The position numbers and the translations under genes were made by a program. The notes under the pieces were generated by a model that worked only from the letters and a program-made list of their open reading frames with translations, did not search any database and was not told the DNA's origin. 64,000 nucleotides of DNA from contig NZ_DBMV01000021.1 of the NCBI RefSeq assembly GCF_002298975.1, positions 310,001 through 374,000 on the forward strand. The letters are read 5' to 3'. Positions 1 to 6,732 of the stretch are shown here, in pieces (position 1 is the stretch's first letter; every line of letters begins with the position of its first letter). Source of the stretch: Ralstonia sp. UBA689. GTDB lineage: Bacteria; Pseudomonadota; Gammaproteobacteria; Burkholderiales; Burkholderiaceae.

Positions 1-1
1 G

Positions 2-370
2 GTCACGCACGACATGGTTTCGCACATGAAACCCGGCGCGGTTGTGGTGGATGTCGCGATTGACCAGGGCGGTTGTTTCGAGACATCCCATCCGACGACG
101 CATGCAGCGCCCACCTTTGTCGTGGACGGCGTGATTCACTATTGCGTTGCGAATATGCCCGGGGCGGTCGCCCGAACCTCCACGTTCGCCCTCAATAACG
201 CCACCATCGCGCACGCGATCTCGTTGGCAGACAAGGGGTGGAAGCGAGCGCTGGCCGAAGCCCCTCACCTGAGGGCCGGTTTGAATGTTTGCGAAGGAGA
301 TGTCACGTATGAAGCCGTGGCCGAGGCACTGGGCTATCCCTATGTTCCCGTGGACAGGTTGCTCACCTGA
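2..370 (+). CDS. ald: alanine dehydrogenase, C-terminal part (5' end outside window)
   Basis: The reading frame is open from the first bases, so the gene begins upstream of the window; about 122 C-terminal residues are visible. Alanine dehydrogenase catalyses the NAD-dependent oxidative deamination of L-alanine to pyruvate in the cytoplasm. The stretch VVDVAIDQGGCFETSHPTTH followed by HYCVANMPGAVARTST and LNNAT is highly characteristic of the family's C-terminal catalytic and NAD-binding region. The visible part ends at the usual family C-terminus, so nothing seems lost at the 3' end. It lies on the outer side of an IS and of two tRNA remnants, so it may belong to a different chromosomal neighbourhood from the genes after base 2512. 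Confidence 0.93.
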   Translation, partial: VTHDMVSHMKPGAVVVDVAIDQGGCFETSHPTTHAAPTFVVDGVIHYCVANMPGAVARTSTFALNNATIAHAISLADKGWKRALAEAPHLRAGLNVCEGDVTYEAVAEALGYPYVPVDRLLT

Positions 371-432
371 GGTCTTGGCATTGCTTTTGAAGTGCTAGAT
401 TGGATTCAGCTTTCCAAGGGAGATGAGCATCC

Positions 433-624
433 ATGACTGCGCCAACCACGCCTGAGCCTTTCGCGCCTCAAGTTGAACCCAAGTGTCCATCGTGCAGTGC
501 GTCGGGAATGGAGGCGATCGGTCACCGCTATCAGTTCACGCATAGCAGCGCGCCGAATTTCCTCGTCGTGTATTGCAACCAGTGCGGCCATGTCTATGGT
601 GTCTTGCCGCACCCTACGACCTAA
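433..624 (+). CDS. small two-CxxC zinc-ribbon protein
   Basis: This 63-residue protein has two CxxC knuckles, CPSC near residue 18 and CNQC near residue 49, about 30 residues apart. That is the layout of a small zinc ribbon. A GGGAG sequence lies about 10 bases before the ATG, which supports the start. The gene is alone, 62 bases after ald, and its TAA overlaps the stop codon of the convergent gene on the other strand. No family name can be given; roles in nucleic-acid or protein binding are only inferred from the fold. Confidence 0.6.
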   Translation: MTAPTTPEPFAPQVEPKCPSCSASGMEAIGHRYQFTHSSAPNFLVVYCNQCGHVYGVLPHPTT

Positions 625-861
625 TGCCTGCGAACTTGGCTCCCCGTTGCCTTGGCCGGGTAAGCCACGACGTCGTCTAGCGTCGCCAGGCGTGCGTAGT
701 CCAATTCGGGAGTCGCGACTTTCAGCTTGTCGTGCTGGCCGTACAGGGAGTTGAGCCAGTCCATCAAATCGAGATCCATGCTGTCTGCGTAACGGTGGGT
801 TCGGACGTAATTTACTTTCCTCGACCTCGAGTGCAATCGCGCGGATTGCGGCTTCGTTCAT
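621..861 (-). pseudogene. small hypothetical gene broken by a one-base frameshift
   Basis: An ATG at 861 overlaps the TGA of the upstream minus-strand gene as ATGA, the usual sign of translational coupling. From it the frame reads MNEAAIRAIALEVEES and then degenerates. The adjacent frame continues with plausible protein (RTHRYADSMDLDLMDWLNSL and on to the stop at 621). The two halves join near 805-815, and the span of 241 bases is one more than a multiple of three. I infer one gene of about 79 codons carrying a single-base indel. An alternative is a shorter intact ORF starting at 836. No family is recognised. Confidence 0.4.
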
Positions 862-1106
862 CGGTCGAGTGCTTCCGGCTGTTGCAGCAGTTCGCGCAGT
901 TCGCGCAGTTCGATCGGGAAGATGGCGCCGCGATGCCCGTCGCATACGCAGTGGCCGGCCAGCAGGCTGGCGGCGACCGCCGGTACGACCTTCAGCCCGC
1001 TGTTCTCAGCCCACTCGTGCACAGCGACGACGAACGCCTTGCGGAAAGGAAGCATGTACTGTTCGACGCCGCAACACGACATCCAATCTTGCTGTTCTCG
1101 TGTCAC
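858..1106 (-). CDS. hypothetical protein, first gene of a two-gene unit
   Basis: The frame is bounded upstream by a TAA at 1125-1127. A GTG at 1106 or an ATG at 1082 could start it, giving 82 or 74 residues. It contains AFVVAVHEWAENSGLKVVP and ends with repeated REL units. Its stop overlaps the start of the next gene by four bases, so the two look co-translated. The in-frame stop is part of the IS target duplication and would have been present before insertion, so the IS did not truncate this coding frame, but it sits only 22 bases upstream and probably separates the unit from its promoter. No function is recognised. Confidence 0.4.
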   Translation of the reverse strand: MTREQQDWMSCCGVEQYMLPFRKAFVVAVHEWAENSGLKVVPAVAASLLAGHCVCDGHRGAIFPIELRELRELLQQPEALDR

Positions 1107-1127
1107 CCGGAAAAGTGGCGCGACTTA

Positions 1128-1145
1128 GAAGCTGTTGCGAAATTA
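1128..1145 (+). repeat. IS left terminal inverted repeat
   Basis: This 18-base sequence is repeated in inverse orientation at 2021-2038 without a mismatch. It abuts the target duplicate TTA at 1125-1127. Confidence 0.93.
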
Positions 1146-1952
1146 GTTCATGCAGTGCTTCAGCTTGCTCCAGCAAATCAGTGAACAGGCAAGGGAGAGG
1201 AAGGCTTCGTGGACATGGGCATATCGTTCGTATCGAATCTTCAGGCGTCTGAACGAGTGGAGCCAAGCAATCGAGCGTTCCACGACCCAGCGCGTTTTGC
1301 CGAGCCCACTGCCGTGAGGCGAGCCGATTTTGGCGAGCACGGGTGTGATGCCGCGACCGCGCAAGCGCTGTCGATGCGGCTCGGAACTGTAGCCCCGGTC
1401 GCCTTGAACGATTTTCGGCTTGCGCAGCGGACGTCCGCGCTTTCCGCGAATGGGGGGGCGCCTCGATCAGCGCATCGAGTTGCGTGATGTCGTGGCGATT
1501 CGCGCCGGTCAGGATGATGGCGAGCGGGATGCCTTGCGCATCGACGATGAGGTGATGCTTGCTCCCGAGCTTGCGCCGGTCCGTTGGGTTCGGGCCAGTT
1601 TTTTTCCCGCCAACATGGCGCGAACCGAAGAACTGTCGACAATGGCGCGCGCCATGTCGAGTTGGCCACGACGGCGCAATTCGGCAAGCAGCGTCTCGTG
1701 GATGCGTTGCCAGACGCCAGCCTCTTGCCACGCAACCAACCGTCGCCAGCAAGCGGTGCCAGAGCCGCAGCCCATCTCTTGCGGTAGCAGATTCCAGGCG
1801 ATGCCTGAGCGCAGCACAAACACGATACCTGTCAGCACCGCGCGGTCCGGCGTCGGCTTGCGCCCCGCATATCGGCGGCTGCGCGGCGCTCGTGCTGGCA
1901 GCAACGGTTCGATGAGTGACCACAGTTCGTCGTCTATCAGTTCTCTTGGCAT
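1143..1952 (-). pseudogene. IS5/IS427-type DDE transposase with programmed and additional frameshift
   Basis: The first frame (1952 to 1509) starts MPRELIDDELWSLIEPLLP, the IS5 N-terminal domain, and carries the first catalytic Asp in VDSSSVRA. At an A7 run (minus strand, 1605-1599) a -1 shift gives the second frame, TGPNPTDRRKLGSKHHL, as is normal for this group. A C7 run (1458-1452) then takes the reading out of frame. The rest of the enzyme, with the second Asp in VQGDRGYSS and the Glu in RWVVERSIAWL, needs six Cs instead of seven. As written the DDE triad cannot be assembled. A homopolymer sequencing error is the main alternative. Confidence 0.8.
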
Positions 1953-2020
1953 CGCTTCCTGTCAGGCAAAACAAGACCGAAAGTTAACACCTGCCCGAAG
2001 AAGTTAACAGGCCCCGTGGG

Positions 2021-2038
2021 TAATTTCGCAACAGCTTC
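2021..2038 (-). repeat. IS right terminal inverted repeat
   Basis: This is the exact inverse of 1128-1145. It abuts the second TTA of the target duplication at 2039-2041. Confidence 0.93.
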
Positions 2039-2041
2039 TTA

Positions 2042-2204
2042 GGCGTTGGAGCCCGCTCGGTTGAAACTCTGCAAGGCAACTGACGAGCGCAGTAGTGCGC
2101 GGTCGGGGTGATAGTGGGGATGGTGACCTGGCATGCCGGCCATATGGATCGGTATGGACTTGTCTCCGTGCAACATGCCTACATGGTGCCTACACGGAGG
2201 CTAG
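2042..2204. other. non-coding stretch between IS and tRNA-Lys remnant
   Basis: No convincing coding frame was seen. The only local structure is a short direct repeat GTGCCTACA-like near 2175-2195. It lies between the IS right end and the terminator of the tRNA-Lys remnant and looks like eroded flank sequence. Confidence 0.4.
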
Positions 2205-2210
2205 GAAATG

Positions 2211-2246
2211 AAAAAGGGTTTGCAGGAACCAACCTGCAAACCCTTT
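2211..2246 (-). terminator. terminator following the tRNA-Lys remnant
   Basis: A 14-bp perfect stem (2213-2226 with 2233-2246, loop 2227-2232) is followed on the minus strand by a run of Ts (2215-2211). It sits a few bases after the CCA end of the tRNA-Lys fragment, where the terminator of an intact tRNA gene would be. Confidence 0.85.
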
Positions 2247-2253
2247 CATATTC

Positions 2254-2303
2254 TGGTAGGGCGTGAGTGATTCGAACACTCGAGCTACGGATTAAGAGTC
2301 CGT
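2254..2303 (-). pseudogene. 3' half of tRNA-Lys(CTT), probable attachment-site remnant
   Basis: Read on the minus strand, the sequence has an anticodon stem-loop GGACTCTTAATCC (CTT anticodon, Lys), then a T-arm with TTCGAAT loop between GAGTG and CACTC, an acceptor strand and an encoded CCA. The 5' half (acceptor, D-arm) is not present upstream; the preceding bases do not pair with the acceptor strand. A tRNA 3' half with its own terminator is the typical scar left by an element that integrates into a tRNA gene. Confidence 0.75.
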
Positions 2304-2483
2304 CGAGCACACGAGCGCATATGACGGTACAAGCTCTCCGCCTGCCTACCGTCCGACCGCGGTACTCCTACTCTGGGGAAGAGCCCAGGGAAGGAAGAGG
2401 GAAATGGAGGGAAAACGATTTTGGAAAAATTCGTGAGAAATCAACAGGTTGCCTCCCCGCGGTTTCCCTTGAATCCCCCCGCA
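2304..2483. other. short segment between two convergent tRNA remnants
   Basis: About 180 bases, purine-rich near 2385-2420, with no recognisable gene. It is what remains between two tRNA-derived att-like scars, so it may be left-over mobile-element sequence. Confidence 0.4.
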
Positions 2484-2512
2484 TTTGGGTTCGAGTCCCA
2501 TCAGCCACCCCA
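2484..2512 (+). pseudogene. 3' end of tRNA-His, probable attachment-site remnant
   Basis: TTGGGTTCGAGTCCCA followed by TCAGCCACCCCA matches the T-arm and acceptor end of bacterial tRNA-His, whose acceptor strand ends in CCCA. Nothing upstream resembles the anticodon arm or the GTGGCTG 5' acceptor strand, so this is a fragment. It is followed by an intact terminator and then by core genes, so the chromosome side is to the right and the integrated element was to the left. Confidence 0.72.
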
Positions 2513-2530
2513 GAAGATTTTCGTAGAGAA

Positions 2531-2552
2531 GCCCGCCAAATGCGGGCTTTTT
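2531..2552 (+). terminator. rho-independent terminator after tRNA-His remnant
   Basis: GCCCGC (2531-2536), a five-base loop, GCGGGC (2542-2547) and five Ts. It is the presumed native tRNA-His terminator. Confidence 0.85.
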
Positions 2553-2556
2553 GCAT

Positions 2557-2949
2557 TCAGGCGTCCGCTACGATCGTTCCCTGGTGGTACACGATCTTCC
2601 AACCTTCCGCCGTGCGTCGCCACAGCGTTGCTCGGCGGGTCAGGCGCTTGGATTGCGCCAGCGTATAGGTCAGCAGGTAGTTGTCCGGTGCGATTTCCTG
2701 GCATCGGAAATCGCTGGTCTGCCAGAATTCTTCACCGATGTGGCCATGCCGGGCTTCCAGCACGCCGAGCACGTAGGTTCGGCTGTAACGCTGGCCGGAG
2801 GCGCCGGTTTCCCAGAAATCTTCGGTGATCATCCGCTCGAAATCTTCACGGCGCGTCCCACGTTCCGGGCGATGGAAGATCGGTTCGAGTCGCTGCAGTT
2901 CTTCCAGGACGCCCAGCAGGGCGGGGTCGGTATCCAGACGCGGTTCCAT
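2557..2949 (-). CDS. DUF4440 / NTF2-like protein
   Basis: This 130-residue cytoplasmic protein has the SnoaL/NTF2-like fold pattern: a helical N-terminus with ELQRLEPIFHR, a central REDFERMITEDFWETGASG, and C-terminal strands ending TLWRRTAEGWKIVYHQGT. The terminal W-x-I-x-x-H-x-G motif is the signature of DUF4440 proteins. The ATG at 2949 is chosen because an AAAGAAAGG ribosome site lies about 8 bases upstream; an in-frame GTG at 2973 has none. It stands alone and its substrate is unknown. Confidence 0.75.
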   Translation of the reverse strand: MEPRLDTDPALLGVLEELQRLEPIFHRPERGTRREDFERMITEDFWETGASGQRYSRTYVLGVLEARHGHIGEEFWQTSDFRCQEIAPDNYLLTYTLAQSKRLTRRATLWRRTAEGWKIVYHQGTIVADA

Positions 2950-3097
2950 GCGGCAAGCCTTTCTTTGGGACACCGCTCAAGCATAACGCGCATCCTTGTG
3001 TAGCCCAACGCCGTTGTGCGATATGTGGCGCTGCACAATGCGTGGCCGGGGCTTCGCCCCTATGATGGCGCCTTCGCCTTTTCCGGAAACCACTTCG

Positions 3098-4828
3098 ATG
3101 CAACGCATTGCCCGTATCGGCCTGTCTTCGCTGTCGATCGCGCTGTCGCTAGCCTGTGACGCCAACGCATTCGCCGCCACGCTCCAGAAACCCCAGCTCG
3201 ACACGCTGGTCGCCGCCGAGCAATCCAAGGCTTCGGCTGACCTGAATGCCTTCCTCGCAGCGGCTGCCAAGGCCGACCCGCAAGTCGCGGGCAGCGTGGC
3301 TGCATATCAGAAGAGGGCTGCTCTCAGTGGCGATGATCAGGTCAATATCGGCCGCCTGCTCGGCGTGTATAACCGCCTGCACAATCAGCAGGCCGTAATC
3401 GGCACGATCGAGAAGATGGTCGCGCTGCCCACGGTACGCGACGACAAGATCCCGCAGTACGAGAACCCCGCCATCGTCGCGTTCGGCAAGCTGGTCGAAG
3501 GCATGGCGCGCGATTTCGATCTGAAATTCCGCAACGTTGACAACCGCGTGTTCGAGGTCGTGTTGCCCGGCACTGGCCAAGACGAATTCGGCATCCTCAC
3601 GCACGCCGACGTCGTTCCTGCGCGCACTGACGAATGGGTGCTGGCCGATGGCACCAAACTTGACCCTTTCAAGGTCACGCGCGTCGGCAACCTGCTGTAC
3701 GGGCGCGGCACGATCGACGACAAGGGCTCGATTGCCGCCGCGCTGTACGCCATGAAGACGGTCAAGGACAGCGGCGTGCCACTGGCGCGCACGATCCGCC
3801 TGATGATCGAGACCACCGAAGAGACCGGCGGCGACGGTATGAAGTACTACCGCGAGCACACGCAACTGCCTGCCTACAACATCGTGCTCGACAGCAAGTA
3901 CCCTGCCGTGGTGGCCGAAAAGGGCACGGGTGCGCTGAAGGTATTCTTCCCTGCACAGGCCGGGGATGCCGCGCGCACGGCCATCATTTCGATGACAGGC
4001 GCGGCATCATCCAACGCTGTCCCGCAGACGGCCACGGCTACGCTCAAAGGCGGCGACCTCGGCACGGTCGTCTCCGCGCTCGAAGCCAAGCGAGACGCTT
4101 TTGTGAACAGCCTGGCGGCACAGGGCAAATTCGCGATCGACATCACGCGCAATGCGGACAGCATCGTCGTGAAGGTCACTGGCGTTTCGGCGCACGGCTC
4201 GCGGCCGGAAGAGGGCGTGAACCCGCTGCCGCGCCTGGCGCTATTCCTGCGAGCTGCCGATTTGGGCTTGGCCGACAACGCATACGCGCATGCGGTGCGC
4301 TATCTGACCGACCTGTACGGCACCGATTACCTCGGCAACCCCATGGGCGTCGCCTACAAGGACGACTTCATGGGCCCGCTCACCATGTCGCCCAACGTGA
4401 TCGGTGACAAGAACGGCCGCGTGGAAGTGACCGCCAATGTGCGCATGCCGCGCGGCAAGACACCCGACGCGCTGCGCAGCGAGATCGCCGGCAGGATCAA
4501 CGCCTGGGCCAATGCCAACCGCGTCGCTCTGGAGATCAGCCACGACCAGGGCAACTGGATGGCGCGCGATCCGAAGGGTGCCTGGCTGTCGACCTTGCTC
4601 AACATCTACGGCGACACGACTGGCTTGGACGCCAAGCCCGTGCCGACTGCCGGCAGCACCACGGCCAAACTGATGCCCAACGCCATCAACTTCGGCCCTG
4701 CCATGCCCGGCAAGAAGTACACCGCGCATAACGCCAACGAGTACAAGGAAGTGCCGGACCTTGACCTGGATATGCAGATGTTCACCGAAATGCTGGTACG
4801 TGTCGGGAATCTGTCGTCGATGCAGTAA
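3098..4828 (+). CDS. M20-family dipeptidase (periplasmic zinc metallopeptidase)
   Basis: This 576-residue protein begins with a Sec signal peptide (MQRIARIGLSSLSIALSLAC and a small-residue cleavage zone near residue 27). The di-zinc M20 ligands are visible: His in THADVVPA (about 168), Asp in GTIDDKGS (about 206), Glu-Glu in TTEETGG (about 240), Asp in VLDSK (about 264) and a late His in YTAHNANE (about 544). The central lid domain includes VSAHGSRPEEG. Family members hydrolyse dipeptides, which suits peptide scavenging in the periplasm. An in-frame GTG at 2996 would destroy the signal peptide, so the ATG at 3098 is preferred. Confidence 0.88.
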   Translation: MQRIARIGLSSLSIALSLACDANAFAATLQKPQLDTLVAAEQSKASADLNAFLAAAAKADPQVAGSVAAYQKRAALSGDDQVNIGRLLGVYNRLHNQQAVIGTIEKMVALPTVRDDKIPQYENPAIVAFGKLVEGMARDFDLKFRNVDNRVFEVVLPGTGQDEFGILTHADVVPARTDEWVLADGTKLDPFKVTRVGNLLYGRGTIDDKGSIAAALYAMKTVKDSGVPLARTIRLMIETTEETGGDGMKYYREHTQLPAYNIVLDSKYPAVVAEKGTGALKVFFPAQAGDAARTAIISMTGAASSNAVPQTATATLKGGDLGTVVSALEAKRDAFVNSLAAQGKFAIDITRNADSIVVKVTGVSAHGSRPEEGVNPLPRLALFLRAADLGLADNAYAHAVRYLTDLYGTDYLGNPMGVAYKDDFMGPLTMSPNVIGDKNGRVEVTANVRMPRGKTPDALRSEIAGRINAWANANRVALEISHDQGNWMARDPKGAWLSTLLNIYGDTTGLDAKPVPTAGSTTAKLMPNAINFGPAMPGKKYTAHNANEYKEVPDLDLDMQMFTEMLVRVGNLSSMQ

Positions 4829-4844
4829 CCGTTGCCTGATCGCC

Positions 4845-5156
4845 ATGAAAATCATCCGCGCCAAGTCGTTTACTGCCGAGCGTGCCTGGGGTGCGCTCGA
4901 TATCGTCAATATGAGCGGCATCACCACGCGCCTGCATTGGACCGACCAGCCATACCGCTGGCATGTGAATGACGGCGAGGAGGTCTTCGTGGTGCTTGAT
5001 GGCATCATCGACATGCACTACCGCGAAGGCGGCGAGGAGAAAGTTGCGGCGCTGGAATCAGGCGATATCTTCTTTGCAGGCGTGGGCTGCGAGCATATAG
5101 CCCACCCGCGCGGCGAAGCGCGGATCCTCGTCATCGAAAAAGAGGGCAGCGTTTAG
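4845..5156 (+). CDS. small cupin-domain protein
   Basis: This 103-residue protein is one cupin barrel: RWHVNDGEEVFVVLDG is the first cupin box (metal-binding His and Glu) and the stretch around HIAHPRGEAR is the second. It begins 16 bases after the dipeptidase and is probably co-transcribed. The cupin fold is clear; whether it is an enzyme or a sensor cannot be told. Confidence 0.8.
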   Translation: MKIIRAKSFTAERAWGALDIVNMSGITTRLHWTDQPYRWHVNDGEEVFVVLDGIIDMHYREGGEEKVAALESGDIFFAGVGCEHIAHPRGEARILVIEKEGSV

Positions 5157-5193
5157 CGCCTAAGTGGACCGGACCGCCGTCCGATTGCGGCGC

Positions 5194-5218
5194 AAAAAAA
5201 AGCCCGCAATGTGCGGGC
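5194..5218 (-). terminator. rho-independent terminator
   Basis: On the minus strand GCCCGC, a five-base loop and GCGGGC are followed by eight Ts. In plus orientation the same hairpin could also end the cupin transcript, though few Ts follow. Confidence 0.75.
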
Positions 5219-5363
5219 TTCGAATTCAGCGATCTCAATTGCCCCTGAGGGCATTGGCAATACTACTGTCACGTACGCCAAACAGAATTCGGGTAAACGT
5301 CCGTAAACGTCCGCTTCGCCTGCGGATCATTGGCAAATGTGGCGTTGTTGCAACATGCAGACC

Positions 5364-5393
5364 GAAAAAAAACAGCCCGCACAAGTGGCGGGC
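5364..5393 (-). terminator. rho-independent terminator of the lexA unit
   Basis: Stem 5375-5380 with 5388-5393, followed on the minus strand by a T-rich tract. It is the first terminator downstream of lexA and the small ORF after it. Confidence 0.75.
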
Positions 5394-5506
5394 CGAAAAT
5401 CAGTTGAAGAAAGCCCTGTCCTCAGGGCATCGCCAGTGTATGAAATCAGTTGCGGCGGCAGCATTGGGGTATGCCCTGACCGGCGCAGCCGTGTGAGGCG
5501 TCGTGC

Positions 5507-5692
5507 TCAATAGCCTTCAGCACCTGCTGGGCGCGAGGCGGCTGGAATGGCGTCGAGCATGCGGCAGATCGCTGCCATGCTGCCGACCATCGTGCGGCGC
5601 TGTTCCCCTTGGTAAATACGCACGCCCTGGGTTTGGCGGAAGGGCACCGGATGCACCGGGCGGCGGCGGGAGGACATCAATCCGAGTCGCAT
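5507..5692 (-). CDS. small hypothetical protein downstream of lexA
   Basis: This 61-residue, basic, Arg-rich ORF starts MRLGLMSSRRRPVHPVPF. A GAGG sequence lies about 7 bases before its ATG. It follows lexA by about 130 bases and precedes the unit's terminator, so it would be co-transcribed with lexA and share SOS control. No homology is recognised. The position recalls lexA-sulA type units, but nothing in the sequence shows cell-division inhibition. Confidence 0.45.
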   Translation of the reverse strand: MRLGLMSSRRRPVHPVPFRQTQGVRIYQGEQRRTMVGSMAAICRMLDAIPAASRPAGAEGY

Positions 5693-5825
5693 GGCAGACC
5701 TCGTGAGTTCGGGTAAAAGGACGGGCGGCAAAAAATAGACGGCAAACAGCCGCCCCGGCGAGCCATTGGCTCACCTCCGGGTTGGGGCAAACAGCGATGA
5801 AAGAGGCGCGGCGTGCGCCGGAGAC

Positions 5826-6476
5826 TTACGGGGCGGCTGGCCGGATCAGGCCGACAGCCAAGCCCTCCAGGTGAAAATCATCCCGATCCAGATCGACGTG
5901 AATCGGTTCGAAATCCGGATTCTCGGCAATCAGTTCGACGTGGCGGCCTTTACGGTGGAAGCGCTTGACTGTTACGTCATCCCCCAGGCGCGCGACGATG
6001 ATCTTCCCGTTGCTGGCTTCCGTGGCGCGCTGCACGGCCAGCAGATCGCCGTCCAGGATGCCTGCGTCGCGCATGCTCATGCCGCGCACCTTCAGCAGGA
6101 AATCGGGTTGGGCGGAAAAGAGTGCTGGGTCGACCTGATACTGGCGGTCGATGTGCTCGGCGGCGAGGATCGGGCTACCAGCAGCCACGCGGCCCACCAG
6201 CGGCAGCGTCAGCTGCATCAATCCCATCGACGGCAACGAGAACTGGTGCTGCGCGGTATCGCCCGCCGCTCGCAGGCGGATGCCGCGCGAGGCACCCGGT
6301 GTCAGTTCGATCACGCCCTTGCGCGCCAGCGCCCGCAGGTGTTCCTCGGCCGCGTTGGGCGAAGAGAAACCGAATTCCGCGGCAATCTCAGCGCGCGTGG
6401 GCGGAAAGCCGGTACGCTGGATCGTCTGGCGGATCAGGTCGTAAATCTGCTGCTGGCGAGGGGTGAGGGTGGCCAT
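5826..6476 (-). CDS. lexA: LexA repressor, SOS regulator and self-cleaving protease
   Basis: This 216-residue protein has an N-terminal winged helix (LTPRQQQIYDLI, FPPTRAEIA) that binds SOS boxes. Its C-terminal S24 peptidase domain has the Ala-Gly cleavage site at about 99-100 (VAAGSP), catalytic Ser134 (RGMSM) and Lys171 (VTVKRF). RecA-stimulated self-cleavage there would derepress the SOS regulon. Two perfect CTGT-N8-ACAG boxes lie just upstream, so the gene is autoregulated. Confidence 0.97.
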   Translation of the reverse strand: MATLTPRQQQIYDLIRQTIQRTGFPPTRAEIAAEFGFSSPNAAEEHLRALARKGVIELTPGASRGIRLRAAGDTAQHQFSLPSMGLMQLTLPLVGRVAAGSPILAAEHIDRQYQVDPALFSAQPDFLLKVRGMSMRDAGILDGDLLAVQRATEASNGKIIVARLGDDVTVKRFHRKGRHVELIAENPDFEPIHVDLDRDDFHLEGLAVGLIRPAAP

Positions 6477-6482
6477 GGCGCA

Positions 6483-6498
6483 CTGTATATTTGAACAG
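6483..6498 (-). promoter_or_regulatory. LexA (SOS) box 1
   Basis: A perfect CTGT-N8-ACAG palindrome ends six bases before the lexA ATG, so bound LexA would also cover the translation start region. Confidence 0.9.
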
Positions 6499-6501
6499 GT
6501 G

Positions 6502-6517
6502 CTGTGATTTTATACAG
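6502..6517 (-). promoter_or_regulatory. LexA (SOS) box 2
   Basis: A second perfect CTGT-N8-ACAG box, three bases from box 1, contains a TATAAA that could be the lexA -10 element. Paired boxes suggest tight, cooperative autoregulation. Confidence 0.9.
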
Positions 6518-6732
6518 TGACGCGAGAAGCGCAAGTGATTTTGTTGTGACGTGTTGCTGGCTCCGTGAATTTGGGCGTGACCACATGCCTGATCCACGTC
6601 AAAACCCATGCGACTGGTTAGAAGCTTATGCGCAATCCATGCAGGCGCGCCTGCGGGGAATCGCATAAAATCAAGGCCTTGACCGCATCTTGCACTGCCA
6701 CAAAGCCTTGTTGGGCTGGCCCGAACATCACC

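Larger units (their letters stand above)
1128..2038 (-). mobile_element. IS5-family (IS427-like) insertion sequence, 911 bp
   Basis: The ends are 18-base perfect inverted repeats (GAAGCTGTTGCGAAATTA at 1128-1145 and its complement at 2021-2038). They are flanked by the direct repeat TTA at 1125-1127 and 2039-2041. A 3-bp TNA target and a two-frame transposase on the minus strand joined at an A-run are typical of the IS427 group of IS5. The intact ends and target duplication indicate a fairly recent insertion. The transposase carries an additional frameshift and this copy is probably not autonomous. Confidence 0.92.
5157..5506. other. intergenic region with two similar minus-strand terminators
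   Basis: It separates the cupin gene from the convergent lexA unit. It holds two A-run-plus-GCCCGC/GCGGGC hairpins (5194-5218 and 5364-5393), each followed to the right by a CCTGAGGGCAT-like block. It also holds a tandem GTAAACGTCC duplication near 5297-5316. No gene is supported. Confidence 0.5.

Noticed and set aside
2254..2400. A complete tRNA-Lys gene
   Set aside because: The D-arm and 5' acceptor strand are missing upstream of the anticodon arm, so only a fragment is supported.
5235..5330. A 31-residue minus-strand ORF before a terminator
   Set aside because: It has no ribosome site or recognisable sequence. Placement before the terminator alone is not enough to call a gene.
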